Shown here piece by piece: positions 23,967-30,816 of a stretch of DNA of 44,890 nucleotides. Where the stretch lies: positions 1 through 44,890 of the forward strand of contig JADFMS010000006.1 in NCBI GenBank assembly GCA_022563775.1. Reading direction: 5' to 3'. Positions within the stretch are counted from its first letter, which is position 1; the number at the start of each line of letters is the position of its first letter. The stretch comes from Fidelibacterota bacterium. Its GTDB lineage: Bacteria; Marinisomatota; SORT01. The notes below the pieces were generated by a model. That model was not told where the DNA came from, ran no database searches, and worked only from the letters and a program-made list of their open reading frames with translations. The translations under genes and the position numbers were made by a program.

Positions 23967-24740
23967 TTACTCCTTACTTATATCTTCTGCTATAGCTGCA
24001 ATGCCGTTAAACGATTCCTGTTTCAAACTTGCGCCGCCAATAAGCGCTCCGTCGATATCCGGCTGACTCAGCAGCTCTTTTGCATTCGCCAAAGATACAC
24101 TGCCGCCATATAAAATCAAAATACTTTTTCCCGCTTCTTCTCCCGCATTCTCACTTACGATATTCCTGATATATTTGTGCATCTCCTCCGCCTGTTCGGG
24201 AGTAGCATTTTTCCCCGTACCAATCGCCCAGACAGGCTCGTATGCTATAACGAGATTCTTCAGTTCACTCTCCGACAAGTCCTGAAGAAACACATCTACC
24301 TGCCTCTTTACTACCTCCTCCTGCTCCCCGTTTTCCCTCTGTTCGAGCGATTCCCCTACGCATCCGATAGGGTGAAATCCGTTTGAAAGCGCATGCTTCA
24401 TTTTCTTCGCAATCATCTCGTCAGTTTCGCCAAAAAGGGCGCGCCTCTCTGAATGTCCGATAATCACCCAATTCACTCCGGCAGAGCGTATCATATCCAG
24501 GGAAATCTCACCCGTATACGCCCCTGAGTCCTTATAATGGCAGTTTTGCGCGGCAATCAGCAGTGTTGAATCTTTTAGCCTTTGACCTACAACTCCGAGC
24601 GACATGAACGCCGGACTAATCAGCACATCGATATTCTCAAAGGATTTTGTACCTTCCGCGACCGCTTCTGCAAGTTGATAAGAGTCATAAAGATCCAAAT
24701 TCATCTTCCAGTTACCCGCTATGAGCAAACGCCTTTCCAT
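23967..24740 (-). CDS. tpiA: Triose-phosphate isomerase
   Basis: The enzyme interconverts dihydroxyacetone phosphate and glyceraldehyde 3-phosphate. From the ATG at 24740 it has 257 residues. Catalytic Lys is in AGNWKMN, His in VIIGHSERR, Glu in VIAYEPVWAIGTGKNATPEQ (which also begins the mobile loop 6), and the phosphate-binding ILYGGSV follows. The pgk stop TGA shares its A with this ATG, so the two are translationally coupled; a TTG one codon upstream is unlikely to be the start. Confidence 0.97.
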   Translation of the reverse strand: MERRLLIAGNWKMNLDLYDSYQLAEAVAEGTKSFENIDVLISPAFMSLGVVGQRLKDSTLLIAAQNCHYKDSGAYTGEISLDMIRSAGVNWVIIGHSERRALFGETDEMIAKKMKHALSNGFHPIGCVGESLEQRENGEQEEVVKRQVDVFLQDLSESELKNLVIAYEPVWAIGTGKNATPEQAEEMHKYIRNIVSENAGEEAGKSILILYGGSVSLANAKELLSQPDIDGALIGGASLKQESFNGIAAIAEDISKE

Positions 24741-25939
24741 CAATCTTTATCCTGCAGCATCTCAAGCCCGGGCAATGGATTCCCGGAAAGAAGCTCCAAT
24801 GTTGCGCCCCCGCCCGTCGAAATATGAGAGACATCTTCAGAGAGATTCATCTGCTTCATAGCCAATGCGGAATCTCCACCACCTACTACCGTTGTAGCTC
24901 CCGCCTTTGTCAGTTCCACAAGTTTTCTACCGATGGAAACAGTACCGTTAGACCAGTGAGGAACCTCAAAGATACCCATAGGACCGTTCCATATCACCGT
25001 TTTTGCCCCTTCAAGCACATGATCGAACTCCGCAACTGTCATAGGTCCGATATCCACTCCCATTTTGTCGTTGCCGAGTTCGTCTATGAGACATACATCA
25101 CCCAGCTCCGGTGAATCTATGGAGCTGACCGCTACACAATCGGTAGGAAGATGATAATTTATGCCCTTTTTGCTCAACTCTCTTAATATCTCCTTGCAGG
25201 TGTCTACCAAGTCATCATCGACTAAAGACTTCCCTATCGGATGCCCCATAGCTTTCAAAAAGGTAAACGCCATTCCTCCCCCTATGAGAAATGCGTCGGC
25301 AAGTTTCGAAAGATTCTTTATCACAGGTATCTTATCCGAGACCTTTGCTCCGCCAAGCACCACAACCATAGGTATCCTCGGGTTATCTACCAAATCACTC
25401 ATATATTTTACTTCGGATTCCATCAAATAACCTGCGACCGCTGAATCCATAAGCTCAGGGACACCATACGTAGAAGCATGTTTCCTGTGAGCTGTACCGA
25501 ACGCATCGTTGACATAAATATCGCCGTGAACCGCCAATGCCTGAGCAAACTCGCTGCCGTTCTCCGTTTCCTCCTTATGAAACCGGAGATTCTCTAACAG
25601 CAACAGCTCGCCTGCAGCAAGAGATGATGATAGAGCAAGAGAATCGGCTCCAACACAATCATCAGCGAATTTTACCTCTCTTGAAAGTATGTTTGAAAGT
25701 AATTCAGCAACAGGCTTGAGGCTCAGCTTAGCTTCTACCTTTCCGTCCGGTCTGCCGAGATGACTCATTAAGATAAGACTTCCCCCATCCTCCAACACTT
25801 TATCTATGCTCGGAATCGCAGCTTTGATGCGATAATCATCGACAACTTCTCCTTTTGCGGAGAGCGGTACATTGAAATCGGCGCGCATAAGCACGCGTTT
25901 ATTCAAAAGTTTTATATTATCGAGAGTGAGTTTAGCCAT
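24740..25939 (-). CDS. pgk: Phosphoglycerate kinase
   Basis: Pgk makes ATP from 1,3-bisphosphoglycerate. From the ATG at 25939 the protein has 399 residues, typical length. Signature RADFNVPL with the substrate-binding Arg/Asp, SHLGRPDGK, ENLRFHKEE, VVLGGAKVSDKIPVI, the nucleotide loop IGGGMAFTFLKA, and the closing TTVVGGGDSALA with HISTGGGATLELL are all seen. The ATG lies two bases after the pfk stop, and no Shine-Dalgarno is visible, so it depends on translational coupling. Confidence 0.97.
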   Translation of the reverse strand: MAKLTLDNIKLLNKRVLMRADFNVPLSAKGEVVDDYRIKAAIPSIDKVLEDGGSLILMSHLGRPDGKVEAKLSLKPVAELLSNILSREVKFADDCVGADSLALSSSLAAGELLLLENLRFHKEETENGSEFAQALAVHGDIYVNDAFGTAHRKHASTYGVPELMDSAVAGYLMESEVKYMSDLVDNPRIPMVVVLGGAKVSDKIPVIKNLSKLADAFLIGGGMAFTFLKAMGHPIGKSLVDDDLVDTCKEILRELSKKGINYHLPTDCVAVSSIDSPELGDVCLIDELGNDKMGVDIGPMTVAEFDHVLEGAKTVIWNGPMGIFEVPHWSNGTVSIGRKLVELTKAGATTVVGGGDSALAMKQMNLSEDVSHISTGGGATLELLSGNPLPGLEMLQDKD

Positions 25940-25941
25940 TG

Positions 25942-26973
25942 TTAACAAAAAAACGTTTTTGCGAGATCATACAATTCTGCCGGCACGAGCTTCAGCTCGC
26001 CCGTTGCGTCTGAAAGCGGTACCGGAACTATCTCATTGCCCTTAAGCGCAGCCATCTTGCCGAAATCGCCGTCATTCACATAATCCGCCGCCGCTAAGCC
26101 GAAACGGGTTGCCAACATCCTGTCATACGCTGTGGGCGAACCGCCCCTTTGAGTATGACCGAGCACGACCGTCCTAATTTCGTCGCCTGTCTGCTTACCG
26201 ACTTCCTTACCGACATATTCGGCTATGCCGCCGAGTCTTATATTTCCGAAATCATCCAAAGATTCGTCTTTGGTTACCACAGTGTCATCGCCGCCGACTG
26301 CTGCACCTTCCGATACGACGATAATATGAAATTTCTTTCCCGCCTCTTTGCGTTTATCGATTACATCCACTACCTCGGAGACAGACATTGGAAACTCAGG
26401 GAGCATTATGCAGTGAGCGCTGCCGGCAATTCCCGCATGAAGAGCTATCCACCCGGCATGCCTCCCCATAACCTCCACCACTATTGTCCGATGATGGGAC
26501 CTGGCTGTAGTAGTCAATCGGTCGATGGCTTCTACCGCAATCGTCAGAGCGGTGTCGAATCCGAATGTCGAATCGGTAGCCGACAGATCATTATCTATAG
26601 TCTTCGGCACACCGACGCACGCTGTGCCTTCCTCTGTGAGTTTAGTGGCTACACGCAGGGTATCGTCCCCGCCTATGGCGATAATAGCATCAAATTTGAA
26701 TCGCTTAATATTCTCTTTTACGCTTTTAAGCTGTTCATCATCCTTATACGGGTTGGTGCGGGAAGTGCCGAGAATAGTCCCGCCCTCACGAATTATTCCC
26801 GCCATATCGGATGATTTCAACTGATACACGTCACCCTCGACAAGTCCCTTCCATCCATCCCTTATTCCGTACACTTCGTGACCGTGAACATCTACCGACC
26901 GCCTGACAACACCCCTGATGGCGGCGTTCAATCCGGGACAATCGCCTCCACCCGTTAATATCCCAATTCGCAT
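25942..26973 (-). CDS. 6-phosphofructokinase, pyrophosphate-type active site
   Basis: The 343-residue protein belongs to the PfkA family: ILTGGGDCPGLNAAIRGVV at the N-terminus, fructose 6-phosphate segment VEVMGRHAGWIALHAG, and LGHTQRGGSPTAYDR. At the two positions that separate ATP from pyrophosphate enzymes, it has AIGGDDTLRVA (Asp where E. coli ATP-PFK has Gly104) and VPKTIDNDL (Lys where E. coli has Gly124). Both are the residues of PPi-dependent enzymes, so this is predicted to use pyrophosphate and to work reversibly in glycolysis and gluconeogenesis. It heads the pfk-pgk-tpiA-secG operon. Confidence 0.93.
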   Translation of the reverse strand: MRIGILTGGGDCPGLNAAIRGVVRRSVDVHGHEVYGIRDGWKGLVEGDVYQLKSSDMAGIIREGGTILGTSRTNPYKDDEQLKSVKENIKRFKFDAIIAIGGDDTLRVATKLTEEGTACVGVPKTIDNDLSATDSTFGFDTALTIAVEAIDRLTTTARSHHRTIVVEVMGRHAGWIALHAGIAGSAHCIMLPEFPMSVSEVVDVIDKRKEAGKKFHIIVVSEGAAVGGDDTVVTKDESLDDFGNIRLGGIAEYVGKEVGKQTGDEIRTVVLGHTQRGGSPTAYDRMLATRFGLAAADYVNDGDFGKMAALKGNEIVPVPLSDATGELKLVPAELYDLAKTFFC

Positions 26974-27401
26974 TGTTCAGTTCCCTCGCTCTTTTAAAAT
27001 TCTATCATTTACGCCGATTTATCGAAAAAAAATATTACAGCAACAATCAAGAAGATGCAAGAGTTATATTATGGAATCGTCCCAAACGAAAGATAATACC
27101 AAGTCAGGTGCGTCACTCTCGACACACCCCGCCCTGCGGGCACCTCTCTTTTTAGAGGGGAATTATCTAACTCTATCTCATTTGTAAACGATCCGTTGTA
27201 AGGATACGAGAGTGCGAGTCAGGATAAATCACACCCTCGACCGCCAGCTGGCGGACACTCCCCCTCAAGGGGAGAGATATTTTCTCCCCTCCTTTTCAAG
27301 GAGGGGAAATGCTGCAAGCGTAGGGGTGGTTTTCTCTTCTGCGTCTAAATATTCTCTTGTCCGAGCCGTAATGCTCGGGTATATTTAGGCAGAGGAGTTC
27401 A
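26974..27401. repeat. Repeat-filled divergent gap (composite element, copy 4)
   Basis: This 428-base gap between pfk and a small plus-strand gene holds the pfk promoter near 27032-27060. From about 27111 it has a variant of the composite element: CGACACACCCCGCCCTGCGGG, CCTCTCTTTTTAGAGGGGAAT, the tag GTGCGAGTCAGGAT at 27212, GACCGCCAGCTGGCGGAC and two nested C/G hairpins (CCCCTCAAGGGG and CTCCCCTCCTTTTCAAGGAGGGG, read as two arms around TTTTCAA). An ATTCTCTTGTCCGAGCCGTAATGCTCGG stretch near 27349 (in two arms) adds a further hairpin. I see no gene in it. Confidence 0.75.
27032..27060 (-). promoter_or_regulatory. Sigma70-type promoter of the pfk-pgk-tpiA-secG operon
   Basis: On the minus strand TTGCAT (27060-27055) and TAATAT (27037-27032) are 17 bases apart, about 60 bases ahead of the pfk ATG. 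GAGCGAGGGAACTG gives a reasonable ribosome binding site just before the start. Nothing else in the gap looks as good. Confidence 0.65.
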
Positions 27402-27620
27402 ATGACGGTAATACTCGTACTCGTTTACATTGCTCTAACACGTTTGGTAATGTGGGTGTTCGAAGATACAATTTTCAAATGGGGTGTCAAAATGTTTTTC
27501 ATTATTCTCCTCAATGCGGCGGCTACCTATCTCATGTATGATTTCATTGACGATCAGTTTCAATACGTAAGGGACACTCATAAGAATTACTATAAACGTT
27601 ACGATAACCTGACCGATTAG
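27402..27620 (+). CDS. Small hypothetical membrane protein (72 residues)
   Basis: The ATG is preceded by GCAGAGGAGTTCA, a clear ribosome binding site. Two hydrophobic helices (VILVLVYIALTRLVMWVF and VKMFFIILLNAAATYLMYDFI) are joined by a short polar turn, and a charged, Tyr-rich tail follows (QYVRDTHKNYYKRYDN). I do not recognise the family. A reading frame on the opposite strand overlaps it but lacks a ribosome binding site. It is boxed in by repeat elements on both sides and looks like a stand-alone gene. Confidence 0.6.
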   Translation: MTVILVLVYIALTRLVMWVFEDTIFKWGVKMFFIILLNAAATYLMYDFIDDQFQYVRDTHKNYYKRYDNLTD

Positions 27621-27997
27621 CAATGAAGGTAATCAGCGGTCAGGGTTACCGCCGATGGCGGGACTAACGGTAGAAAACCCTCTCCCCTTTAGGGGAGTGT
27701 CCCGTCAACTGACGGACGAGGGGTGTAACTGTCCGGTTACTTCTAAAATAAAAATATATCAACAATTACATCCCCCGCTCCTGTGGAGCACCCTTCAAAG
27801 GGGGAGAAATTCGTCATTGCTTCACCTTTATAAATCAGGTTCCCAAAGACAATAGTTAATGAAGAGTGCGAGTCAGGATTTACTCAGTTCCGACAACGGC
27901 AGTAACCCTAGCCCGCACATCCTACCACATCCGGATAACGTCCGTATCCCCGCATGCTGCGGGATTAAAAAAATCCCTGACTGCCACAAAAAATTCT
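27621..27997. repeat. Repeat cluster between small membrane protein and TauE/SafE gene
   Basis: The 377 bases carry CGGTCAGGGTTACCGCCGATGGCGGGAC (in two modules), CCCTCTCCCCTTTAGGGGAG, CCCGTCAACTGACGGACGAGGGG, a CACCCTTCAAAGGGGGAG block, the tag GAGTGCGAGTCAGGATT at 27863-27879 and CCCCGCATGCTGCGGG at 27949-27964, ending CCCTGACTGCCAC. All are modules of the dispersed families, in a new order. No start codon with a ribosome binding site was found, so it is non-coding. Confidence 0.75.
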
Positions 27998-28786
27998 CTA
28001 AATCATACCGCTGCCAAGCAGCAAAGCGAGAGTGAGCAGCATCCCTCCAACCAAGTTTCGTACGTGACGCATCCTTACCTTCTTAATCAGACGATTACCT
28101 ATAAAAGAACCGAGAAACGCCGTCAACACTGCTGCGGATATTAAATTCACTCCTCCCGAATCAACAATGGTAGTCATAGTTCCTCCGAAAAACAGACTGC
28201 CGTAGACAGCAACCCGCGACAGGTCAACTACAACCGAACAAACGACTCCGGTGCCTATGAACTTGGTTTTATCATCAATAGAACGGATGAGAAATGCGCT
28301 GCGAAGAGCGCCCTGATGACCCGAAAGTCCACCGAAAAATCCCGAAAGAGCGCCGCCAAACGGAATATACTTCTTCGGAAATGAGAGCTCATCGAATCGT
28401 TTAGACAGTTCCAACAGAGCAAAAAACATCATGAGCGAAGCAACAACCAATTTGAGAATCGTTAGTTCGCGAACACCATAGAATTCGTATGAATACAACG
28501 GCGCAGATGAAGCGATCCGAGTCAACAGATAAGCGCCGAAAGCCGAAAAGACGAGTCCTGGGATTATAAAACGAACGGCGATCTTCCAATCAGCATACCT
28601 GCCTACAAGCATTAGTTTGAACAGATTATTAGAGAGATGAACAACCGCTGTCATCGCCACCGCCGCCTCAACAGGAAAGAAAATCGCAAAAACGGGCATC
28701 AGCAGAGTTCCGATACCAAACCCGGAAAAGAGTGTCAAAGCAGCCACCACGAGGGCGGCAGCCATTACAGACAAATACATTAACAT
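27998..28786 (-). CDS. TauE/SafE family sulfite/anion exporter
   Basis: The 262-residue protein has eight or so membrane helices in two related halves, each opening with a glycine-rich motif: ALTLFSGFGIGTLLMPVFAIFFPVEAAVA and GGALSGFFGGLSGHQGALRSAFLIR. The latter, with SGHQGALRS, is the signature of the family that exports sulfite, sulfoacetate or related anions. Length is normal. It stands alone on the minus strand; a terminator hairpin lies 60 bases upstream, isolating it from the genes at 29-30 kb. The substrate is not predictable from sequence. Confidence 0.9.
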   Translation of the reverse strand: MLMYLSVMAAALVVAALTLFSGFGIGTLLMPVFAIFFPVEAAVAMTAVVHLSNNLFKLMLVGRYADWKIAVRFIIPGLVFSAFGAYLLTRIASSAPLYSYEFYGVRELTILKLVVASLMMFFALLELSKRFDELSFPKKYIPFGGALSGFFGGLSGHQGALRSAFLIRSIDDKTKFIGTGVVCSVVVDLSRVAVYGSLFFGGTMTTIVDSGGVNLISAAVLTAFLGSFIGNRLIKKVRMRHVRNLVGGMLLTLALLLGSGMI

Positions 28787-28837
28787 CGGTTCATTCTCAT
28801 AAAATATTAATTAGAGAATGAATATATGACTACTCTA

Positions 28838-28870
28838 ATAAAATAAAAAGCCCCGAGTTTCCTCAGGGCT
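28838..28870 (-). terminator. Rho-independent terminator (minus strand)
   Basis: On the minus strand AGCCCTGAG-GAAA-CTCGGGGCT forms a nine-base-pair stem with a GAAA loop and one T-G pair, followed by TTTTTATTTT. It would stop leftward transcripts from the tail/HicAB side before they reach the TauE/SafE gene. A leader attenuator for the TauE/SafE gene is a less likely alternative. Confidence 0.8.
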
Positions 28871-29264
28871 TAATTTTCTCATTTATTCATCAAATACGGG
28901 TCAATATGCCCACCCGTATGCCGTCCATTTCATTATCTTTATCCTCATTTTTCGTTTACATTTTTATATACGTAAATGTGAAGATTTTGTTCCAATTTGG
29001 TTATTATTTACCGTGCGGGTTAGAGCTTGCCCTGACCGCACGACAAGTTCAAAATTGGTTATTTATGATTAATTGAATAATATTTATCTTATTTACATTT
29101 CATTTCCTGTTCAATTTCCTGATTTTACCGCTAATTAATTACATATTAGCAATTTAAATTAATTTTCATTTCTACTTTCATTTCCGATATTATTTCCGTA
29201 ATGATTCGTCTGAAAACAGTTATAACTTTTTATGATTTACGATGGACTAACTGAAAGATTGGAA
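28871..29264. other. AT-rich non-coding stretch before the tail cluster
   Basis: About 390 AT-rich bases without a credible gene. A single repeat module is visible near 29012-29040 (CCGTGCGGGTTAGAGC then TTGCCCTGACCGCAC, whose ends GTGCGG/CCGCAC pair). The local base composition is lower in GC than the neighbouring housekeeping genes and similar to the HicAB-SecB segment, which suggests that the two arrived together. Confidence 0.5.
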
Positions 29265-29405
29265 CTATTGCAAAGACGGATTCTCCCGCACATTCACTAC
29301 GAGAGTCACCTCTTCTAATTGACGGTCGTCCACCCTTCTGTCCATTAGGTCTACTAATTTCGAATCAAATATTTTGCGGGATTGTTTCCAATTAACATCA
29401 GATAT
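29265..29405 (-). pseudogene. Orphan 3' end of a second copy of the tail hub gene
   Basis: On the minus strand a frame of 46 codons ends LVDLMDRRVDDRQLEEV and TLVVNVRENPSLQ before a TAG. It matches the last 29 residues of the intact tail gene at 30817 with three changes (Gly to Asp, Ala to Thr, Pro to Ser). Over 29261-29352 the DNA matches 30813-30904 at 88 of 92 positions, and the match continues four bases past the stop. Upstream the protein resemblance decays but stays recognisable (KQSRKIFDSKLVDLM against KNRKKTDTYIADLM). This is a relic of a diverged copy, not a fresh duplication. Confidence 0.85.
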
Positions 29406-29425
29406 TCAATTACAAATATAAGAAT

Positions 29426-29869
29426 CTACTTTAGGATCGGTAATGTTAAAGAAGGTAGATTCATTTTTGAGACTACAGATTGAACTAATTCTCGGAAGTA
29501 TGGCCAAATTTGTTTTGGCAATGTAATTTCTTTGTATAATTCCCAAAATTCTTTAGGTATACTACCTTTGAATGAAAATATTGAAGAATACTCTGCTTTA
29601 ATTATCAGAGGATTTTTCCCTCTCCCAGGAATAGGTGTATCAAATATTAAATTTCCCGAGATAATTACCTCCCCATCTTTTTTATTTATGGATTGGACCG
29701 TATACCTATCTTCTATCCTGATACTTACTTTATCTTTATTTACTAGATTCTTCGGAATGACTGATGCCTCTAAATCTATTAGCTGAATTTCAGATAACTC
29801 GACATTTTCTAAGAAATGCCTATACTGTGATGGAGATATTAATTTTTGATATTCCTTAAGTTGGCTCAT
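29426..29869 (-). CDS. SecB-like chaperone of a toxin-antitoxin-chaperone (TAC) system
   Basis: The 147-residue protein has the SecB size and layout. A beta-rich middle part (VSIRIEDRYTVQSINKKDGEVIISGNLIF, IIKAEYSSIFSFKG) is followed by a C-terminal helix, IWPYFRELVQSVVSKMNLPSLTLPILK. That closely resembles the SecB end (LFPYARE...LV...FP.L.L.P). The start overlaps hicB by four bases, so the three genes form one coupled unit. In known TAC systems a SecB-like protein folds and protects the antitoxin. It is not the housekeeping SecB: low similarity, no acidic tail, toxin neighbours. The call rests on pattern recognition and should be confirmed by profile search. Confidence 0.7.
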   Translation of the reverse strand: MSQLKEYQKLISPSQYRHFLENVELSEIQLIDLEASVIPKNLVNKDKVSIRIEDRYTVQSINKKDGEVIISGNLIFDTPIPGRGKNPLIIKAEYSSIFSFKGSIPKEFWELYKEITLPKQIWPYFRELVQSVVSKMNLPSLTLPILK

Positions 29870-30411
29870 ACATACTCTTCCATATTCTTTTTACTTGGAA
29901 TTCCGATGTCATAAATCCTTTGATATCTAGGCCACTCTTCCTCGAGGTACATTGAGGTTTTTTTTATCGATAATTGAACTGTGATTTGATTCATTCTATA
30001 ATTTATCAAGTTACTAACTTTGCTCCAAATATCTTGTGAAGCATCTAATTCGCCAATTTTACGAGAAATGATAGAAGAAATAAATTGATTCACACTAACT
30101 CCATCTAGTTTTGCTGCTTCTTTAATATCTCTGTGGAGTGGTCGTGGGATACGAAGCATTAGATTGCCGCTCGGTAATTCGTCTTCATAGGATGGAGATT
30201 TGATTTTTATTCCATCTTCTAAAAGTAATTCAAATAGCTCTTTTTTATCCTGCTCGAGCAATTTAAGGGCAGCTTCTATCGTATTGGCTGTGGCATAACA
30301 GGTACCACGACCCAAATCAGGATAAAATACAGTCCAGGTATTATCATGATGATTATATTCAGACTGTATGTTATACTTTAGCGCTAAATAATAGTTAATG
30401 TCCTTTTTCAA
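29866..30411 (-). CDS. hicB: HicB-family antitoxin with C-terminal extension
   Basis: The 181-residue protein has the partial RNase H-like HicB fold at the N-terminus (WTVFYPDLGRGTCYATANTIEAALKLLEQDKKELFELLLEDGI). A ribbon-helix-helix DNA-binding part follows (GNLMLRIPRPLHRDIKEAAKLDGVSVNQFISSIIS, about 82-117). Ordinary HicB ends near residue 130 to 140; here about 45 more residues continue, with aromatic clusters MYLEEEWPRYQRIYDIG. That extra tail is where a chaperone-addiction segment would sit, and a SecB-like gene follows at once. It neutralises HicA and probably represses the operon. It begins four bases after hicA. Confidence 0.8.
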   Translation of the reverse strand: MKKDINYYLALKYNIQSEYNHHDNTWTVFYPDLGRGTCYATANTIEAALKLLEQDKKELFELLLEDGIKIKSPSYEDELPSGNLMLRIPRPLHRDIKEAAKLDGVSVNQFISSIISRKIGELDASQDIWSKVSNLINYRMNQITVQLSIKKTSMYLEEEWPRYQRIYDIGIPSKKNMEEYV

Positions 30412-30414
30412 TCG

Positions 30415-30717
30415 TTATCCTCCATGTAATTCTCTAATGCTCTTATATAATACTTTTACACCATCTTCTCTAATAACATCCTTTGTACCTTTTGAGTGAC
30501 CCTTCGAGATCTTAAGAATTCCATACTTAAAGTATTCAGGTGATATATCCAGACAAGAGTGAGACCAACGAGATGAGGTATGGCTTGAACTACCTCCTCT
30601 ATTGGTAAAGCCGAGTCCTTCGAGTACATTTTCTGCTTCATCATATGACAGTTCTTTTGGGGACCGAGACTGACCCAACCACGACTTTGCAATTCTCAGT
30701 GCCTTTTGTTTATTCAT
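30415..30717 (-). CDS. hicA: HicA-family mRNA interferase toxin (divergent)
   Basis: The 100-residue protein has a dsRBD-like HicA core: YDEAENVLEGLGFTNRGGSSSHTSSRW, where the Gly-Ser-x-x-His region carries the expected catalytic His, then LKISKGHSKGTKDVIREDGVKVLYKSIREL, matching the HicA strand and C-terminal helix. The first 20 residues are an extra N-terminal segment compared with the usual 60 to 80 residues. It is the first gene of the set, ahead of hicB. HicA toxins cut mRNA in growing cells. Family assignment is supported by its partner more than by identity. Confidence 0.65.
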   Translation of the reverse strand: MNKQKALRIAKSWLGQSRSPKELSYDEAENVLEGLGFTNRGGSSSHTSSRWSHSCLDISPEYFKYGILKISKGHSKGTKDVIREDGVKVLYKSIRELHGG

Positions 30718-30726
30718 TCATTAATA

Positions 30727-30755
30727 ATGATATCATATATAATATCATTTGTCAA
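30727..30755 (-). promoter_or_regulatory. Promoter and palindromic operator of the HicA-HicB-SecB set
   Basis: On the minus strand TTGACA (30755-30750) and TATCAT (30732-30727) are 17 bases apart. The perfect palindrome ATGATATCAT (30727-30736) covers the -10 box, and ATGATATTAT, a near copy, lies in the spacer. Such overlapping palindromes are typical for antitoxin autorepression. No Shine-Dalgarno is seen before hicA, which suggests a weakly translated toxin. The 16 bases around the -35 box are identical to those at the Fic gene promoter. Confidence 0.75.
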
Positions 30756-30816
30756 GTATTATTTACGGTGTTAACTGAGAAATGTTTAGCTATAAATGAT
30801 ATTATTTTTTAAGGAA

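Noticed and set aside
27435..27623. 62-codon minus-strand frame opposite the small membrane protein
   Set aside because: The plus-strand frame has a clear ribosome binding site and a sensible two-helix protein; the opposite one has neither.
27100..27990. Possible CRISPR array because of many short repeats
   Set aside because: The repeats are unequal stem-loops of differing sequence and spacing; there are no uniform repeat-spacer units and no cas genes.
29426..29869. Housekeeping SecB
   Set aside because: Similarity is limited to the fold pattern and C-terminal helix, and the gene is coupled to a HicAB pair with lower GC than the core genes.
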